From positions 58,431-122,430 of the forward strand of contig CACWLP010000006.1 of assembly GCA_902761755.1 (NCBI GenBank): a stretch of DNA of 64,000 nucleotides. The letters run 5' to 3'. The DNA comes from an uncultured Eubacteriales bacterium. GTDB lineage: Bacteria; Bacillota; Clostridia; Christensenellales; Aristaeellaceae. Of this stretch, positions 35,880 to 44,888 are shown piece after piece; position 1 is the stretch's first letter; every line of letters begins with the position of its first letter. Made by a program: the position numbers and the translations under genes. Below the pieces are notes generated by a model. The model was not told the origin of the DNA. It was given only the letters and a program-made list of their open reading frames with translations, and did not search any database.

Positions 35880-36596
35880 TCAGGTTTTCGTTTTTTTCAG
35901 CGGACGCTTGGCGGGGATGCCGTTTTTCCGCGGATACTGGGGAACGGTTTTTTCCCATTTCCGGATCACCGCCAGGGTGTGCCGCGTATCATCCGGGCCG
36001 ATTTCGGCGATCCTCTCTATTCTGCCTCCCAGCAGCATTGCCGCCGCTTCCCCGTCCTCCATTTCTTCCCGGACGCCCGGGCCCTTCCAGCAAATCGCCG
36101 CGCCGCCCACCTTCACCAACGGCAGCAGGTATTCGCACAGCAGGTTCAGCGGAGCCACCGCCCGGGCCGCCGCCCGGTCGAACTGTTCCCGGTACCGCCC
36201 GTCCTGGCCCGCGATCTCCGCCCGGGACTGCAGGACCTCCACGTTCTCAAGGCCCAGCGCTTCCTTCACTGCCGTCAGAAACCCGCAGCGCTTCCCCTGG
36301 GCCTCCAGCAGCGTCAGCTTCAGATCCGGCCTGGCGATGGCCAGCGGCAGCCCGGGAAAGCCCGCGCCGCTGCCTACGTCGACGATCCGGGCGCCTTGAG
36401 GAAACAGCTCCTTTTCCCGCAGCGGCAGCAGGGAATCCAGAAAATGCCGCCGCACCGTGTCCTGCTCGGATACGTTGGTCAGGTCCATCCTGGTGTTCCA
36501 GTCCAAGAGCATGTCCCGGTACCGGCCCATCAGCGCCAGCCTGTCCTCCGGTATCCGGATCCCCGCCGCATCCAGCGTCCGCCGCAGCTCCTCCAT
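35880..36596 (-). CDS. rsmG: 16S rRNA (guanine-N7) methyltransferase RsmG
   Basis: 238 aa. GidB fold: NTRMDLTNVSEQDTVRRHFLDSL, SAM-binding motif IVDVGSGAGFPGLPLAIARPDLKLTLLEAQGKRCGFL, and FDRAAARAVAPLNLLCEYLLPLVKVGG. It methylates G527 (E. coli numbering) of 16S rRNA. The ATG follows one base after the holA stop. Confidence 0.94.
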   Translation of the reverse strand: MEELRRTLDAAGIRIPEDRLALMGRYRDMLLDWNTRMDLTNVSEQDTVRRHFLDSLLPLREKELFPQGARIVDVGSGAGFPGLPLAIARPDLKLTLLEAQGKRCGFLTAVKEALGLENVEVLQSRAEIAGQDGRYREQFDRAAARAVAPLNLLCEYLLPLVKVGGAAICWKGPGVREEMEDGEAAAMLLGGRIERIAEIGPDDTRHTLAVIRKWEKTVPQYPRKNGIPAKRPLKKTKT

Positions 36597-36597
36597 G

Positions 36598-37626
36598 TCA
36601 GCTTCCTTTCCCGATGGCCATTATCCGCAGCATCACCGTTTCCAGCGATCCCGCCTCCGCCATCTGCCCGCTTTTTACCTGGTATTCCATATCCAGGCAC
36701 CACTGCGCCATGTCCCCCAGCTGCTCCAGGGTGTAGGCCCGGGCCATCTCCAGATTCCTGCGCACCGCAAAGGGCGGGATGCCCGCTTTCCCGGCGATCT
36801 GCCCCTGCTGCATCCCGGCGGCGGCCATCGCCCTGACGGACCGAAGCAGCCTGCACTGCCTTCCCAGCAGGGACAGAAGCATCAGCCTGTCCTCGCCGTC
36901 CCGAAGCAGGGCGGAAAGCATGTTCATCGCTTTGGTCCCCTGGCCGCCCAGCAGCGCGTCCGTCATATCGTAGATCCTGTACTCGGTAGATTTCACGCAG
37001 ATATCGGCGATATCCTTTTCCGTGATCTCCTCCCGGTCCCCCGCGCAGGCGCACAGCTTGCCCAGCTCCTGGTACAAAAGCGTCAGGTTCCGCCCGGCGG
37101 AAAACCACAGCCGCTGGCACGCGCCCAGGCTGATTTTTTTCCCTTCCTTTTTCAGCGTCGAGGCGATCCACTGGGCCAGCTCCCTGTCCTCCAGGGGATC
37201 GAAGGACACCGTAACGGCCTTTTTTTTCAGCGCCTGATACAGCTTTTTCCGTCCGTCCGCCTTTCCCCGCAGGAAAAACACCATGCACACCGTGTCCGGC
37301 AGCCGATCCAGGTATTCGTTCAGCCGCTTCACCGCCTCATCCTCGTCGTAATCCTTGGCTTTGCCGGCGAGCAGCATGGCGCTGTCCCGGATCTCCAGAA
37401 AACGCCTGTCGCTCATGAAGGGCAGCGTTTCCGCCGCAGCGATCAGTTCGTCCGGCGCCGGATCCGTCAGGCGGGTGTCGTTCATGGCCGCAAAATCTCC
37501 CCCCGCGATCTTGTGCCGCAGGGTCCGAAGGGCGGTTTCCTTGATGAACTCTTCTTCTCCCTCAAACAGATAGCACCGGGCAATTTCGCCTCTTTTAACG
37601 GCGGCGAACAGTTCCGAATGATTCAT
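36598..37626 (-). CDS. holA: DNA polymerase III delta subunit
   Basis: 342 aa, the usual HolA length. CYLFEGEEEFIKETALRTLRHKI at the N-terminus and the three-domain AAA-like layout fit; sequence conservation in this family is low. It loads the beta clamp with the gamma/tau and delta-prime subunits. It overlaps comEC by 4 bp; comEC-holA is a well-known order in Firmicutes and supports the call. Confidence 0.9.
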   Translation of the reverse strand: MNHSELFAAVKRGEIARCYLFEGEEEFIKETALRTLRHKIAGGDFAAMNDTRLTDPAPDELIAAAETLPFMSDRRFLEIRDSAMLLAGKAKDYDEDEAVKRLNEYLDRLPDTVCMVFFLRGKADGRKKLYQALKKKAVTVSFDPLEDRELAQWIASTLKKEGKKISLGACQRLWFSAGRNLTLLYQELGKLCACAGDREEITEKDIADICVKSTEYRIYDMTDALLGGQGTKAMNMLSALLRDGEDRLMLLSLLGRQCRLLRSVRAMAAAGMQQGQIAGKAGIPPFAVRRNLEMARAYTLEQLGDMAQWCLDMEYQVKSGQMAEAGSLETVMLRIMAIGKGS

Positions 37627-39911
37627 TGCAACTCCTCAAGAAACGTCGTGATCTGCGCATTTCCCTTCCGGCAGCGGACGGATACCGCCCCGGTTTTCCC
37701 CGTAATGAACGTTTTCGCTCCCGCGGCCGCCAGCCTTTCCAGCGTATCGGGATGGGGCAGCCTTACGTCCCGGCCGCTGGCGGAAACGATGGCGATCCGC
37801 GCTTCCACAGTCTCAAGGAAGCCGGAAAGGGTGCTGCTTTTGCTGCCGTGGTGCGCCACCTTCAGGATGTCCGCGTCCCGGGCGGCGTACCCTTCGTACT
37901 CTCCCGGCATGTCGCTGCAGTACAGCAGCTTCACGCCGTCCAGATCCCACAGCATGGTCATGGAATACCGGTTGGCATCCTGCCCAGGGCGCACCCGGCC
38001 ATGCTCGGGCCACAGCACGGTCATTTCCGTCCGCCCGGTGCGTATTTCGTCCCCGGCGGCCAGGTGCTCAATGGGCACGCCCATGCCCCGCAGCTCTTCC
38101 AGCAGCGAAAGGGCCTGTCCGTCCGCTTCCTGCTCTTCCGCGCCCTCCGGCAAATACACCGCGCCGATGGGCACCCGCTCATCCATCAGCTGCCTTAATC
38201 CTCCGCAGTGATCCATGTGCAGATGCGTCAGGATCAGCCGATCCGCCTTCCTGCCCTCCGAAAGCAGAAACGCCGCGGTATCCCCGCCGTAGTCCCCGGC
38301 ATCGATCACCGCCGTTTCGGGCCCGTCCAGGATCAGGGCGCTGTCCGCCTGGCCCACGGAAAGCTGCACGTACCGCACGTCCCGGCATACCGTCAGCCGC
38401 CAAACGCCGAACGCCGCGCACAGGATCAGCGCCGCCGCGGCCGCCTTTCGCTTTCCGGGCCATACGGTGTAACGCGTAGCCAGCAGCGCGGCGCATACCA
38501 GGGCGATCACGCAGTACCAGGGCAGGGCCGGCACCCTCACCGTGGCGAAGGGCAAGTTGCCCGCCGCCTTCACCGCCTCCGTGATCCAGGCGGACGCCAT
38601 TCCCAGCGGCGCGCCCAGCCATTGCCCCGCCTGCAGCCATACGCAGCCCACGGCGAACACCGCCAGATACGCGGGGATCAGCACGCCGAACAGCGCGCAC
38701 ACCAGCGGGTTGATGAACAGCCCGATCAGGGACAGCCGGTGAAAGATCTGGGCGGTGGGGAGCGCCGCGCCCAGGGTGGCCGCCAGGCTGACGCCGGCGT
38801 ATTCCCGCGGGATCCGCGGCCATTTCCTCTCCATCCAGGGTAGGATCAGCTCGATCCCCAGCACCGCGCAGAAGGAAAGCTGGAATCCCGCCGAAAACAG
38901 ATCCAGCGGGCGGAAAAGGAGGATCAGCAGAAACGCGGCGGACAGGGCGGTGAGCCTGTCACCGGCCCGGCGGACCAGCCGCCGGACGCCGGCAATCAGC
39001 AGCAGGACAGACGCCCGCACCACCGGCGCGGGAAAGTCCAGCACCGCGCTGTATAGCAGCAGGAACCCCGCCAGCACCCCGAACCGCGCCCGGGGTGAAA
39101 GCAAGCGCCGCAGCGGCAGCATCAGCACCGCCGCCAGCAGCGCCACGTGCAACCCGGATACCGTCAGGATGTGGGCGGCGCCCGCATCGGTAAAGCCCCG
39201 CACCGTCTCCCGGGGCAAATCGTTCTTCTCCCCGATGAGCAGCGCCTTGGCCAGATCGCTCCCCGCGCCGAACACTGCGTCCAGCCGCCGGATGACCGCC
39301 TGCCGCGCCCGGTAAAGCAGCGAAGCCGCGCCGCGGCCCGGATGCCCGTCCACCGTCAGATCGCCGTTCCCGGAAACTCCCGCCGCCGCCCCGTGCTGCA
39401 TCAGAAACATCCTGAAATCGAAGCCGTAAGGGTTTTCCTGCCCCCGGGGATGATACAGCGTGCCCTCAAAGCGCACTTGGTCCCCCTCCCGGGGCAGCGC
39501 TTCCGTTTCCTCCCTGGGCCTGTACGTCCAGTATACCTTGGAAAGCCGCTCTTCGCCCTCCGGCCCGGACAGCGTTACGCCGGTCAGATACCCCGCCGCC
39601 GTGCCGTCCTCCCGCAAGGTCATGTCCGCCGTCAGGACGCCCGTTACGGTATATTTGCCCTCCGGGGGCAATGCCGGGTGCAACGCCGCGCCGGACGCAA
39701 GCACGCCCAGGCACAGCATCGCTCCCATCACGCCAATAATTCGTCTTCGTCCGATCCGGGGCAGCAGCGCCGCCGCGATCAGGCATACCGCAAATCCCGC
39801 GGTGTATACCGCCGGATGCCAGGGCAGACGCGCGCCCGCTCCGATCCCGGCCCCGTACGCCGCCGCGATGGCGGCCAGCGGCCTTTGGTGATGAAACGGG
39901 CGCACCTTCAC
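37623..39911 (-). CDS. comEC: DNA uptake channel ComEC/Rec2
   Basis: 762 aa. Two N-terminal helices, a DUF4131-like OB region, a multi-span competence domain (AHILTVSGLHVALLAAVLMLPLRRLL, about ten helices in all) and a C-terminal metallo-beta-lactamase domain with ILTHLHMDHCGGLRQLM and VAHHGSKSSTLSGFLE. ComEC conducts single-stranded DNA across the membrane. Overlaps of 4 bp exist on both sides. The protein looks full length, which with ComEA-like and ComF genes nearby supports at least part of a competence system. Confidence 0.94.
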   Translation of the reverse strand: MKVRPFHHQRPLAAIAAAYGAGIGAGARLPWHPAVYTAGFAVCLIAAALLPRIGRRRIIGVMGAMLCLGVLASGAALHPALPPEGKYTVTGVLTADMTLREDGTAAGYLTGVTLSGPEGEERLSKVYWTYRPREETEALPREGDQVRFEGTLYHPRGQENPYGFDFRMFLMQHGAAAGVSGNGDLTVDGHPGRGAASLLYRARQAVIRRLDAVFGAGSDLAKALLIGEKNDLPRETVRGFTDAGAAHILTVSGLHVALLAAVLMLPLRRLLSPRARFGVLAGFLLLYSAVLDFPAPVVRASVLLLIAGVRRLVRRAGDRLTALSAAFLLILLFRPLDLFSAGFQLSFCAVLGIELILPWMERKWPRIPREYAGVSLAATLGAALPTAQIFHRLSLIGLFINPLVCALFGVLIPAYLAVFAVGCVWLQAGQWLGAPLGMASAWITEAVKAAGNLPFATVRVPALPWYCVIALVCAALLATRYTVWPGKRKAAAAALILCAAFGVWRLTVCRDVRYVQLSVGQADSALILDGPETAVIDAGDYGGDTAAFLLSEGRKADRLILTHLHMDHCGGLRQLMDERVPIGAVYLPEGAEEQEADGQALSLLEELRGMGVPIEHLAAGDEIRTGRTEMTVLWPEHGRVRPGQDANRYSMTMLWDLDGVKLLYCSDMPGEYEGYAARDADILKVAHHGSKSSTLSGFLETVEARIAIVSASGRDVRLPHPDTLERLAAAGAKTFITGKTGAVSVRCRKGNAQITTFLEELQ

Positions 39912-40615
39912 AGTGCGATCACCTCTCCCGCCTGCACGGCGCAGGCATCCGGGAAAAGCGCGCGGGCTTCCTGTTCCAGGGAAGACGGTTCATGCCGCAC
40001 CGGGAGATGGGTGAGCAGCAGCCGCTTCGCCTTGGCCTCCAGCGCCAGCCTTGCCGCCCCCGCCGCGCTCAGGTGGGGCTTTTGTTCCGTCCATTCGCTT
40101 TCCAGGAACGCCGCGTCCGCCAGCAGCACGTCGGCGTCAGCGGCAAACTGCGCAAGCCCCGGGCAGGTATTCGTATCCCCGGTGAACACCAGCGTTTTTT
40201 CCCCGTCCGTGATCCGCAGGGCCCGGCAGGGCACCGGATGCCGCACCGGGAACGCCGTGACGGTCAAGCCCCCAATCCGCAATGCTTCCGGGTACGGCGA
40301 TGCCCGGTAGGCGCTCTCCTCCAGAACAGACCGGAGTTTGGATTGATCCTCCCCGGGCAGATACAAGGGCAGTTCCTTCCCGGCGATTTCCAGGTAATAC
40401 CGCATCACCAGCAGGTCCGCCGCATGGTCGAAATGCAGATGCGTCAGCAAAACCGCCGAAAGGGACGCCGGATCGCATTTCTGCATCAGCCGGCCAAGCA
40501 CGCCGCTGCCGCAGTCCATCAGCAGCCTCGTTTCCCCGCTTTCCACCAGATAGCCGCTGGTAGTCCCGCCGGCGCAGGGATAAGGCCCGTGGCATCCAAG
40601 CACATGTAACCGCAT
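39908..40615 (-). CDS. MBL-fold hydrolase (RNase Z/ElaC-like)
   Basis: 235 aa. Metallo-beta-lactamase motif LLTHLHFDHAADL, with a second His in FPVRHPVP, Asp in VFTGDTNTC and His in LLTHLPVRHEP. The N-terminus MRLHVLGCHGPYPCAGGTTSGYLVE is typical of the RNase Z-like beta-lactamase subgroup of Firmicutes. Substrate unknown. It is cotranslated with comEC (4-bp overlap). Confidence 0.88.
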   Translation of the reverse strand: MRLHVLGCHGPYPCAGGTTSGYLVESGETRLLMDCGSGVLGRLMQKCDPASLSAVLLTHLHFDHAADLLVMRYYLEIAGKELPLYLPGEDQSKLRSVLEESAYRASPYPEALRIGGLTVTAFPVRHPVPCRALRITDGEKTLVFTGDTNTCPGLAQFAADADVLLADAAFLESEWTEQKPHLSAAGAARLALEAKAKRLLLTHLPVRHEPSSLEQEARALFPDACAVQAGEVIAL

Positions 40616-40628
40616 ACATTGATCCCCT

Positions 40629-41432
40629 TTACGTTCCGATCTCGAATTTCCGGCTCACCCGATCCCGCCAGGCGACGCCCAGGCCGATGTCTTCGTTGAG
40701 CCGCACGCCCGCCTGGGACAGCCGGCGCACCGCCGTATCCAGCGCCAGCTCCGGCGTGTTGTTTTCCCCGCTCAGATGCCCCAGCAGCACCTGCCGCACC
40801 CCGGATTCGCACAGCGCAAGCAGCGCTTCGGCGCTGTCGCCGTTGGAAAGATGCCCGCGGCTGCCCAGGATGCGCTGCTTGAGCTGCAGGGGATAATGGG
40901 GATTGCGCCGCAGCATGTCCGGGTCGTGGTTGCTTTCCAGCAGCAGCACTTCGGTGCCCGCCAGGGTCCTGAGGATCTGCTTGGTCATGTGCCCGATATC
41001 CGTGGCCGTAGCCACGCTGTGGGCCGCGCAGAACACCCGGTAGCCCACCGGCTCCGCCGCGTCATGGGGAATGGCGAAGGGCAGCAGGGCCAGATCGCCG
41101 ATGTAAAAATCCTCGCCGGTCTGCACGATCCTGCGGCAGCCGGGCGGGATATCCCCCACGCTGCGGGCCATGCCGTTCCAGGTGCCTTCGTTGGCGTATA
41201 CGGGAATATGGTATTTCCGGCTCAGGATGCCCACGCCCTTGACGTGGTCGCTGTGCTCGTGGGTCACGGCGATGCCGCTGAGCATTTCCGGCAGCACGCC
41301 GATCTCCCTGAGCGCGTTTTCGATGCTGCGCCCGGCCATGCCGGCGTCGATCAGGATGCGGGTGTCCCCTCCGGAGATATACAGCGCGTTCCCGCTGCTC
41401 CCGCTGAACAGCGGGCAGAATGTCAGTTTCAT
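40629..41432 (-). CDS. walJ: MBL-fold exonuclease of the YycJ/WalJ family
   Basis: 267 aa from ATG 41432. FCPLFSGSSGNALYISGGDTRILIDAGMAGRSIENAL and AVTHEHSDHVKGVGILSRKYHIPVYAN are WalJ/YycJ signatures. This family has 5'-exonuclease activity and is usually next to walRK, which is not present here. It is the first gene of the walJ-MBL-comEC-holA-rsmG operon. Confidence 0.88.
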   Translation of the reverse strand: MKLTFCPLFSGSSGNALYISGGDTRILIDAGMAGRSIENALREIGVLPEMLSGIAVTHEHSDHVKGVGILSRKYHIPVYANEGTWNGMARSVGDIPPGCRRIVQTGEDFYIGDLALLPFAIPHDAAEPVGYRVFCAAHSVATATDIGHMTKQILRTLAGTEVLLLESNHDPDMLRRNPHYPLQLKQRILGSRGHLSNGDSAEALLALCESGVRQVLLGHLSGENNTPELALDTAVRRLSQAGVRLNEDIGLGVAWRDRVSRKFEIGT

Positions 41433-41471
41433 GCCTGCGCCTTTCCGATCCTCAAAGCAGATTTCCCCTTC

Positions 41472-41500
41472 ATTATAATCAAATCCGCATTTTTTGGCAA
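41472..41500 (-). promoter_or_regulatory. Promoter of the walJ-comEC-holA-rsmG operon
   Basis: TTGCCA (41495-41500) and TATAAT (41472-41477) on the minus strand, 17-bp spacer. The -35 lies within a few bases of the comF stop. Confidence 0.75.
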
Positions 41501-41506
41501 GGCGCG

Positions 41507-42247
41507 CTACTGGCTTCTGCGGTATACCACCGCCGAAACCGCCAGGCACACCTTCCCCGCCCCGGCCTCTTTCAGCGCCCGGGCGCAGTCTGCGGCGGTG
41601 CTGCCGCTGGTGCGCACGTCGTCCACCAGCAAGATCCGCTTTCCCGTCAGGTCCTCTCCGCAGGAAAAGGCTCCCGCCACGTTCTTCTGCCTTTTGCCGA
41701 AGGGCATCCTGCTCTGTGGCTTCACGTACCGATCCCGCCGCAGTACATCCCGGACGGGGATGCCCGTCCGGCGCGAGATCTCCGCGCCCAGCAGCAGCGC
41801 CTGGTTGAACCCCCGCCGCCGCAGCCTGCGCGGATGCAGCGGCACGGGCACGATCCAGTCAAAATCCGTATCCCGCAGGGCGTCAGCCGTTTCCCGCCCC
41901 AGCAGCGTCCCCGCCTCGCCGCAGGAATGAAACTTGAACGCGTGCACCAGCCGCCGCGCCTCCGCCTGATACCGGTAGGGAGCGTAAACGGCGCCCACGT
42001 CCCGCATGGCGGGAGATTTGCAAAAGGCGCACCTTTCTCCCTTTTTCACCGGCGACAGGCATTTCTCGCAGGCCGAGGTCGGCACCCGCAGCTCTTCCAG
42101 GCGTCCCCTGCACTTATCGCACAGGCCGTCCTCCTCATCCGCCCGCCGGGGATCGCCGCAGCACAGGCAGCAGGCGCCCCGGGGAAACAGCCCATCCGCC
42201 GCCCAGCTGCCGATCCGCCGGAGCATTTTTCTCATCCCGCCGCCCAT
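41507..42247 (-). CDS. comF: ComF family protein
   Basis: 246 aa. N-terminal zinc-finger cysteines (CCLCCG, CDKC, CEKC, CAFC), then a phosphoribosyltransferase fold with WIVPVPLHPRRLRRRGFNQALLLG and the PRPP loop ILLVDDVRTSGSTAADCA. ComF is a cytoplasmic late-competence factor in transformable bacteria. An alternative ATG at 42235 lacks a good ribosome site. Confidence 0.93.
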   Translation of the reverse strand: MGGGMRKMLRRIGSWAADGLFPRGACCLCCGDPRRADEEDGLCDKCRGRLEELRVPTSACEKCLSPVKKGERCAFCKSPAMRDVGAVYAPYRYQAEARRLVHAFKFHSCGEAGTLLGRETADALRDTDFDWIVPVPLHPRRLRRRGFNQALLLGAEISRRTGIPVRDVLRRDRYVKPQSRMPFGKRQKNVAGAFSCGEDLTGKRILLVDDVRTSGSTAADCARALKEAGAGKVCLAVSAVVYRRSQ

Positions 42248-42270
42248 TTTTTCTCAACTCCCCTCCCCGG

Positions 42271-42299
42271 ATTATAGCACCGCGCAGCAAATCTGTAAA
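42271..42299 (-). promoter_or_regulatory. comF promoter
   Basis: TTTACA (42294-42299) and TATAAT (42271-42276) on the minus strand with 17-bp spacing, followed by GGGGAGGGGAG. Confidence 0.7.
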
Positions 42300-42346
42300 T
42301 TCCCGCGAAACGCGCAGGAAACCCACGGTATTCCGGTCATTTTTTC

Positions 42347-42375
42347 TTGACACCGAAGTACAAAAAATGTACAAT
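42347..42375 (+). promoter_or_regulatory. Promoter of the GntR-led operon
   Basis: TTGACA (42347-42352), 17 bp, TACAAT (42370-42375). The GntR operator candidate starts four bases downstream of the -10. Confidence 0.85.
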
Positions 42376-42378
42376 AAA

Positions 42379-42388
42379 TTGTATACAA
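42379..42388 (+). promoter_or_regulatory. GntR/FCD-type operator candidate
   Basis: TTGTATACAA is a perfect 10-bp palindrome and, with the preceding A, matches the classical FadR/FCD-type GntR motif (ATTGTATACAAT-like). It covers the expected transcription start, so binding should repress. The gene immediately downstream encodes such a GntR protein, which implies autoregulation. Confidence 0.7.
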
Positions 42389-42409
42389 CCAAGGATGAGG
42401 AGGATGTTC

Positions 42410-43090
42410 ATGGCTTATCAGACCTTCGATCCCGGCCTGGAAAACCGCCCGATCCGGGACATTGCCTATGAGCAGCTCAAGCACGCCATTATCACCGGCC
42501 AGATCCCCGCCGGCAGCCGCATCGTGGAAACGGTGTACGCGGACCAGCTGCACATCAGCCGCACGCCCCTGCGGGAAGCGCTGCGCAAGCTGGAACGGGA
42601 CGGCCTGGTGGAATACGTGCTGCACCGGGGCGTGGTGGTCCGCGCCTTCACCATCGACGATATCGACGAGATCTTCACCATCCGCAACGCCATGATGATG
42701 CTGATCCTGCCCTCCGTGGTGGAAAACGTGACGGACGAGGCCCTCGCCCGGCTGCGGGAGATCCTCAAGGAAATGGACGTGGCCCAGGAGAAGGCCGACG
42801 CGGACGCGCTGGCGGTGCTGAACCGGGAGTTCCACGGCAGCATCGAGCACCTGTCCGATAAGCTGCGCATCCTGCGGGTCATCGACAGCCAGGAGGAATA
42901 CATCAAGCGCTTCTCCGCCCTGGCCATCGCCAGCGTGGTGCGCCGCTCCAACGCCCACCAGGAGCATCACCAGATGGTGGCGCTGCTGGAGAACCGGGAC
43001 CTGGAAGGGCTCAAGAAACTGATGCACCATCACCTGGAGGAGAGCAAGGAAACCTGCCTTGCCGCCGTCCGGGAAAAGCATTACAGCTGA
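42410..43090 (+). CDS. GntR family (FCD subgroup) transcriptional regulator
   Basis: 226 aa from ATG 42410 (GGAGG 6 nt upstream; ATG 42404 abuts it). Winged helix: IRDIAYEQLKHAIITGQIPAGSRIVETVYADQLHISRTPLREALRKLERDGLVEYVLHRGVVVRAF. The all-helical FCD domain carries candidate metal/ligand residues NREFHGSIEHLSD, HQEHHQM and MHHHLEE. Ligand unknown; FCD regulators usually sense organic or amino acids. It opens an eight-gene unit running to 52341. Confidence 0.92.
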   Translation: MAYQTFDPGLENRPIRDIAYEQLKHAIITGQIPAGSRIVETVYADQLHISRTPLREALRKLERDGLVEYVLHRGVVVRAFTIDDIDEIFTIRNAMMMLILPSVVENVTDEALARLREILKEMDVAQEKADADALAVLNREFHGSIEHLSDKLRILRVIDSQEEYIKRFSALAIASVVRRSNAHQEHHQMVALLENRDLEGLKKLMHHHLEESKETCLAAVREKHYS

Positions 43091-43102
43091 TGGGAGGGCT
43101 TT

Positions 43103-44869
43103 ATGGAAAGCACGTGGGATCTGTCCGTCCTGTACCGGGGGTTTGACGACCCGGAAATCGAAAAGGATTTTGCCCGGCTGAAGGAATGCTGCGGGCAGAT
43201 GAAAGCCGTCTTTGCCGGCGATCCGCTCCCGGCGCTGGAAAACGCCGTGGACATTATGGAGGAAATCTATCGCCTTTCCTCTTCCCTGGGCAGCTTCGCC
43301 GGCCTCACCCTGGCCGCCGACGCCGCCTGCGAGCCCGCCCAGCAGCTCATGGACCGGCTGATGGTCTTTTCCGTGCAGATTTCTCTGGTCTCCTCGGAAA
43401 TGACCCGCTATATCGGCGGACTTCAGGACCTGGAAAGCCTGATCGCCGGCAGCGAAAAGCTGCGCCGGGTGGATTTCATGCTGCGGCGCAGCCGGGAGGA
43501 AGCAAGGCATCTGATGGCCCCGGAGATCGAGGAATGGATGCTGAAAATGTCCCTGTCCGGGGGCGAGGCGTTCTCTACCCTCCGGGACAAGCTGGACGCC
43601 ACCGTCACCGTGGATTACCGGGGCGAAAAGCTGCCCCTTTCCGCCGTCCGCAGCAAGGCTTACGATCCCGATCCCCAGGTGCGCAAGGACGCCTACGAAG
43701 CGGAGATCGCCGCCTACCCCAAAATCGAGATCCCCATGGCTGCCTGCCTGAACGGCGTCAAGGGCGAAGCGCTGACCATGGCCGAGGCCATGCACTTTGA
43801 TTCCGTGCTGGACCGGTCCCTCTTCAACAACAACATGGACCGGGAGACCCTGGACGCCATGCTCGGCGCCATCCGGGAATCCCTGCCGGCCTTCCGGCGC
43901 TACCTGCGCAAGAAAGGCGAGATCCTGGGCCACAAAAACGGCCTGCCCTTCTATGATCTGTTCGCTCCCATCGCCCCCAAGGGCTATACTCCCAAAACCT
44001 ACACCATCGAAGAGGCCCGGGAAAAGCTGCTGACCGAAATGGGCAAGTTCACCCCGGACATGGCGGCCTTCATGGACCACGCCTTCCGGAACCGCTGGAT
44101 CGACGTCTATCCCCGGGAGGGCAAAAGCGGCGGCGCTTTCTGCGCCGGGCTGCACCACCTGGACCAGAGCCGGGTGCTCACCAATTTTGCCGGCTCTTTC
44201 TCCGACGTGAGCACCCTGGCCCACGAGCTGGGCCACGCCTGGCACAACCGCTGCATGGCCGGCCTGCCCGCCTGCATGACCGATACACCCATGCCCCTGG
44301 CGGAAACCGCTTCCATTTTCAACGAGACGCTGCTGGCGGAAGCGGCCATGGCCCAGGCCGGGAAGGAAGAACAATTCTCCCTGCTGGAAGGCCGCCTGAT
44401 GGAGATCACCCAGGTGATCGTGGATATTTACAGCCGGTATCTGTTTGAAACCGCCGTGATCGAGCAGCGAAAGGAACGCACGCTGTCCGCACAGGAGCTC
44501 CGGCAGCTGATGCTGGACGCTCAGGAGCAGAGCTACGGCGACGGCCTGGACCCGGAAATCCGCCATCCCTACATGTGGGCCTGCAAGAGCCACTATTACA
44601 GCCCGGGCTACGCCTTCTACAATTTCCCCTACGCCTTCGGCCAGCTTTTCGGCCAGGGCATGTATGAAAAATACCGCGTCCAGGGCGCCGCGTTCGTGCC
44701 CAAATACAATCAGCTGCTGCGCTGCTGCGGCTCCATGCCGGTCAAGGACGTGGCGCGGCAAATGGACATCGACGTGGGCAGCGTTTCCTTCTGGCGGGAA
44801 GCGCTTGCCGGCTACGAAAAGGAGATCGACCGGTTCATCGCCCTGGCGGATGAGCTGATGCCCCAATAA
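43103..44869 (+). CDS. M3 family oligoendopeptidase (PepF type)
   Basis: 588 aa, usual size. Zinc motif HELGH (His374, Glu375, His378) within STLAHELGHAWHNRCM, with the third ligand Glu in ASIFNETLLAEA. No signal peptide, so it digests short peptides in the cytoplasm. It is 12 bp after the GntR gene and 19 bp before the Lrp gene. Its place with an aminotransferase and an Lrp regulator suggests peptide and amino-acid use. Confidence 0.93.
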   Translation: MESTWDLSVLYRGFDDPEIEKDFARLKECCGQMKAVFAGDPLPALENAVDIMEEIYRLSSSLGSFAGLTLAADAACEPAQQLMDRLMVFSVQISLVSSEMTRYIGGLQDLESLIAGSEKLRRVDFMLRRSREEARHLMAPEIEEWMLKMSLSGGEAFSTLRDKLDATVTVDYRGEKLPLSAVRSKAYDPDPQVRKDAYEAEIAAYPKIEIPMAACLNGVKGEALTMAEAMHFDSVLDRSLFNNNMDRETLDAMLGAIRESLPAFRRYLRKKGEILGHKNGLPFYDLFAPIAPKGYTPKTYTIEEAREKLLTEMGKFTPDMAAFMDHAFRNRWIDVYPREGKSGGAFCAGLHHLDQSRVLTNFAGSFSDVSTLAHELGHAWHNRCMAGLPACMTDTPMPLAETASIFNETLLAEAAMAQAGKEEQFSLLEGRLMEITQVIVDIYSRYLFETAVIEQRKERTLSAQELRQLMLDAQEQSYGDGLDPEIRHPYMWACKSHYYSPGYAFYNFPYAFGQLFGQGMYEKYRVQGAAFVPKYNQLLRCCGSMPVKDVARQMDIDVGSVSFWREALAGYEKEIDRFIALADELMPQ

Positions 44870-44888
44870 ACGCAAAGGAGATTCGTTT

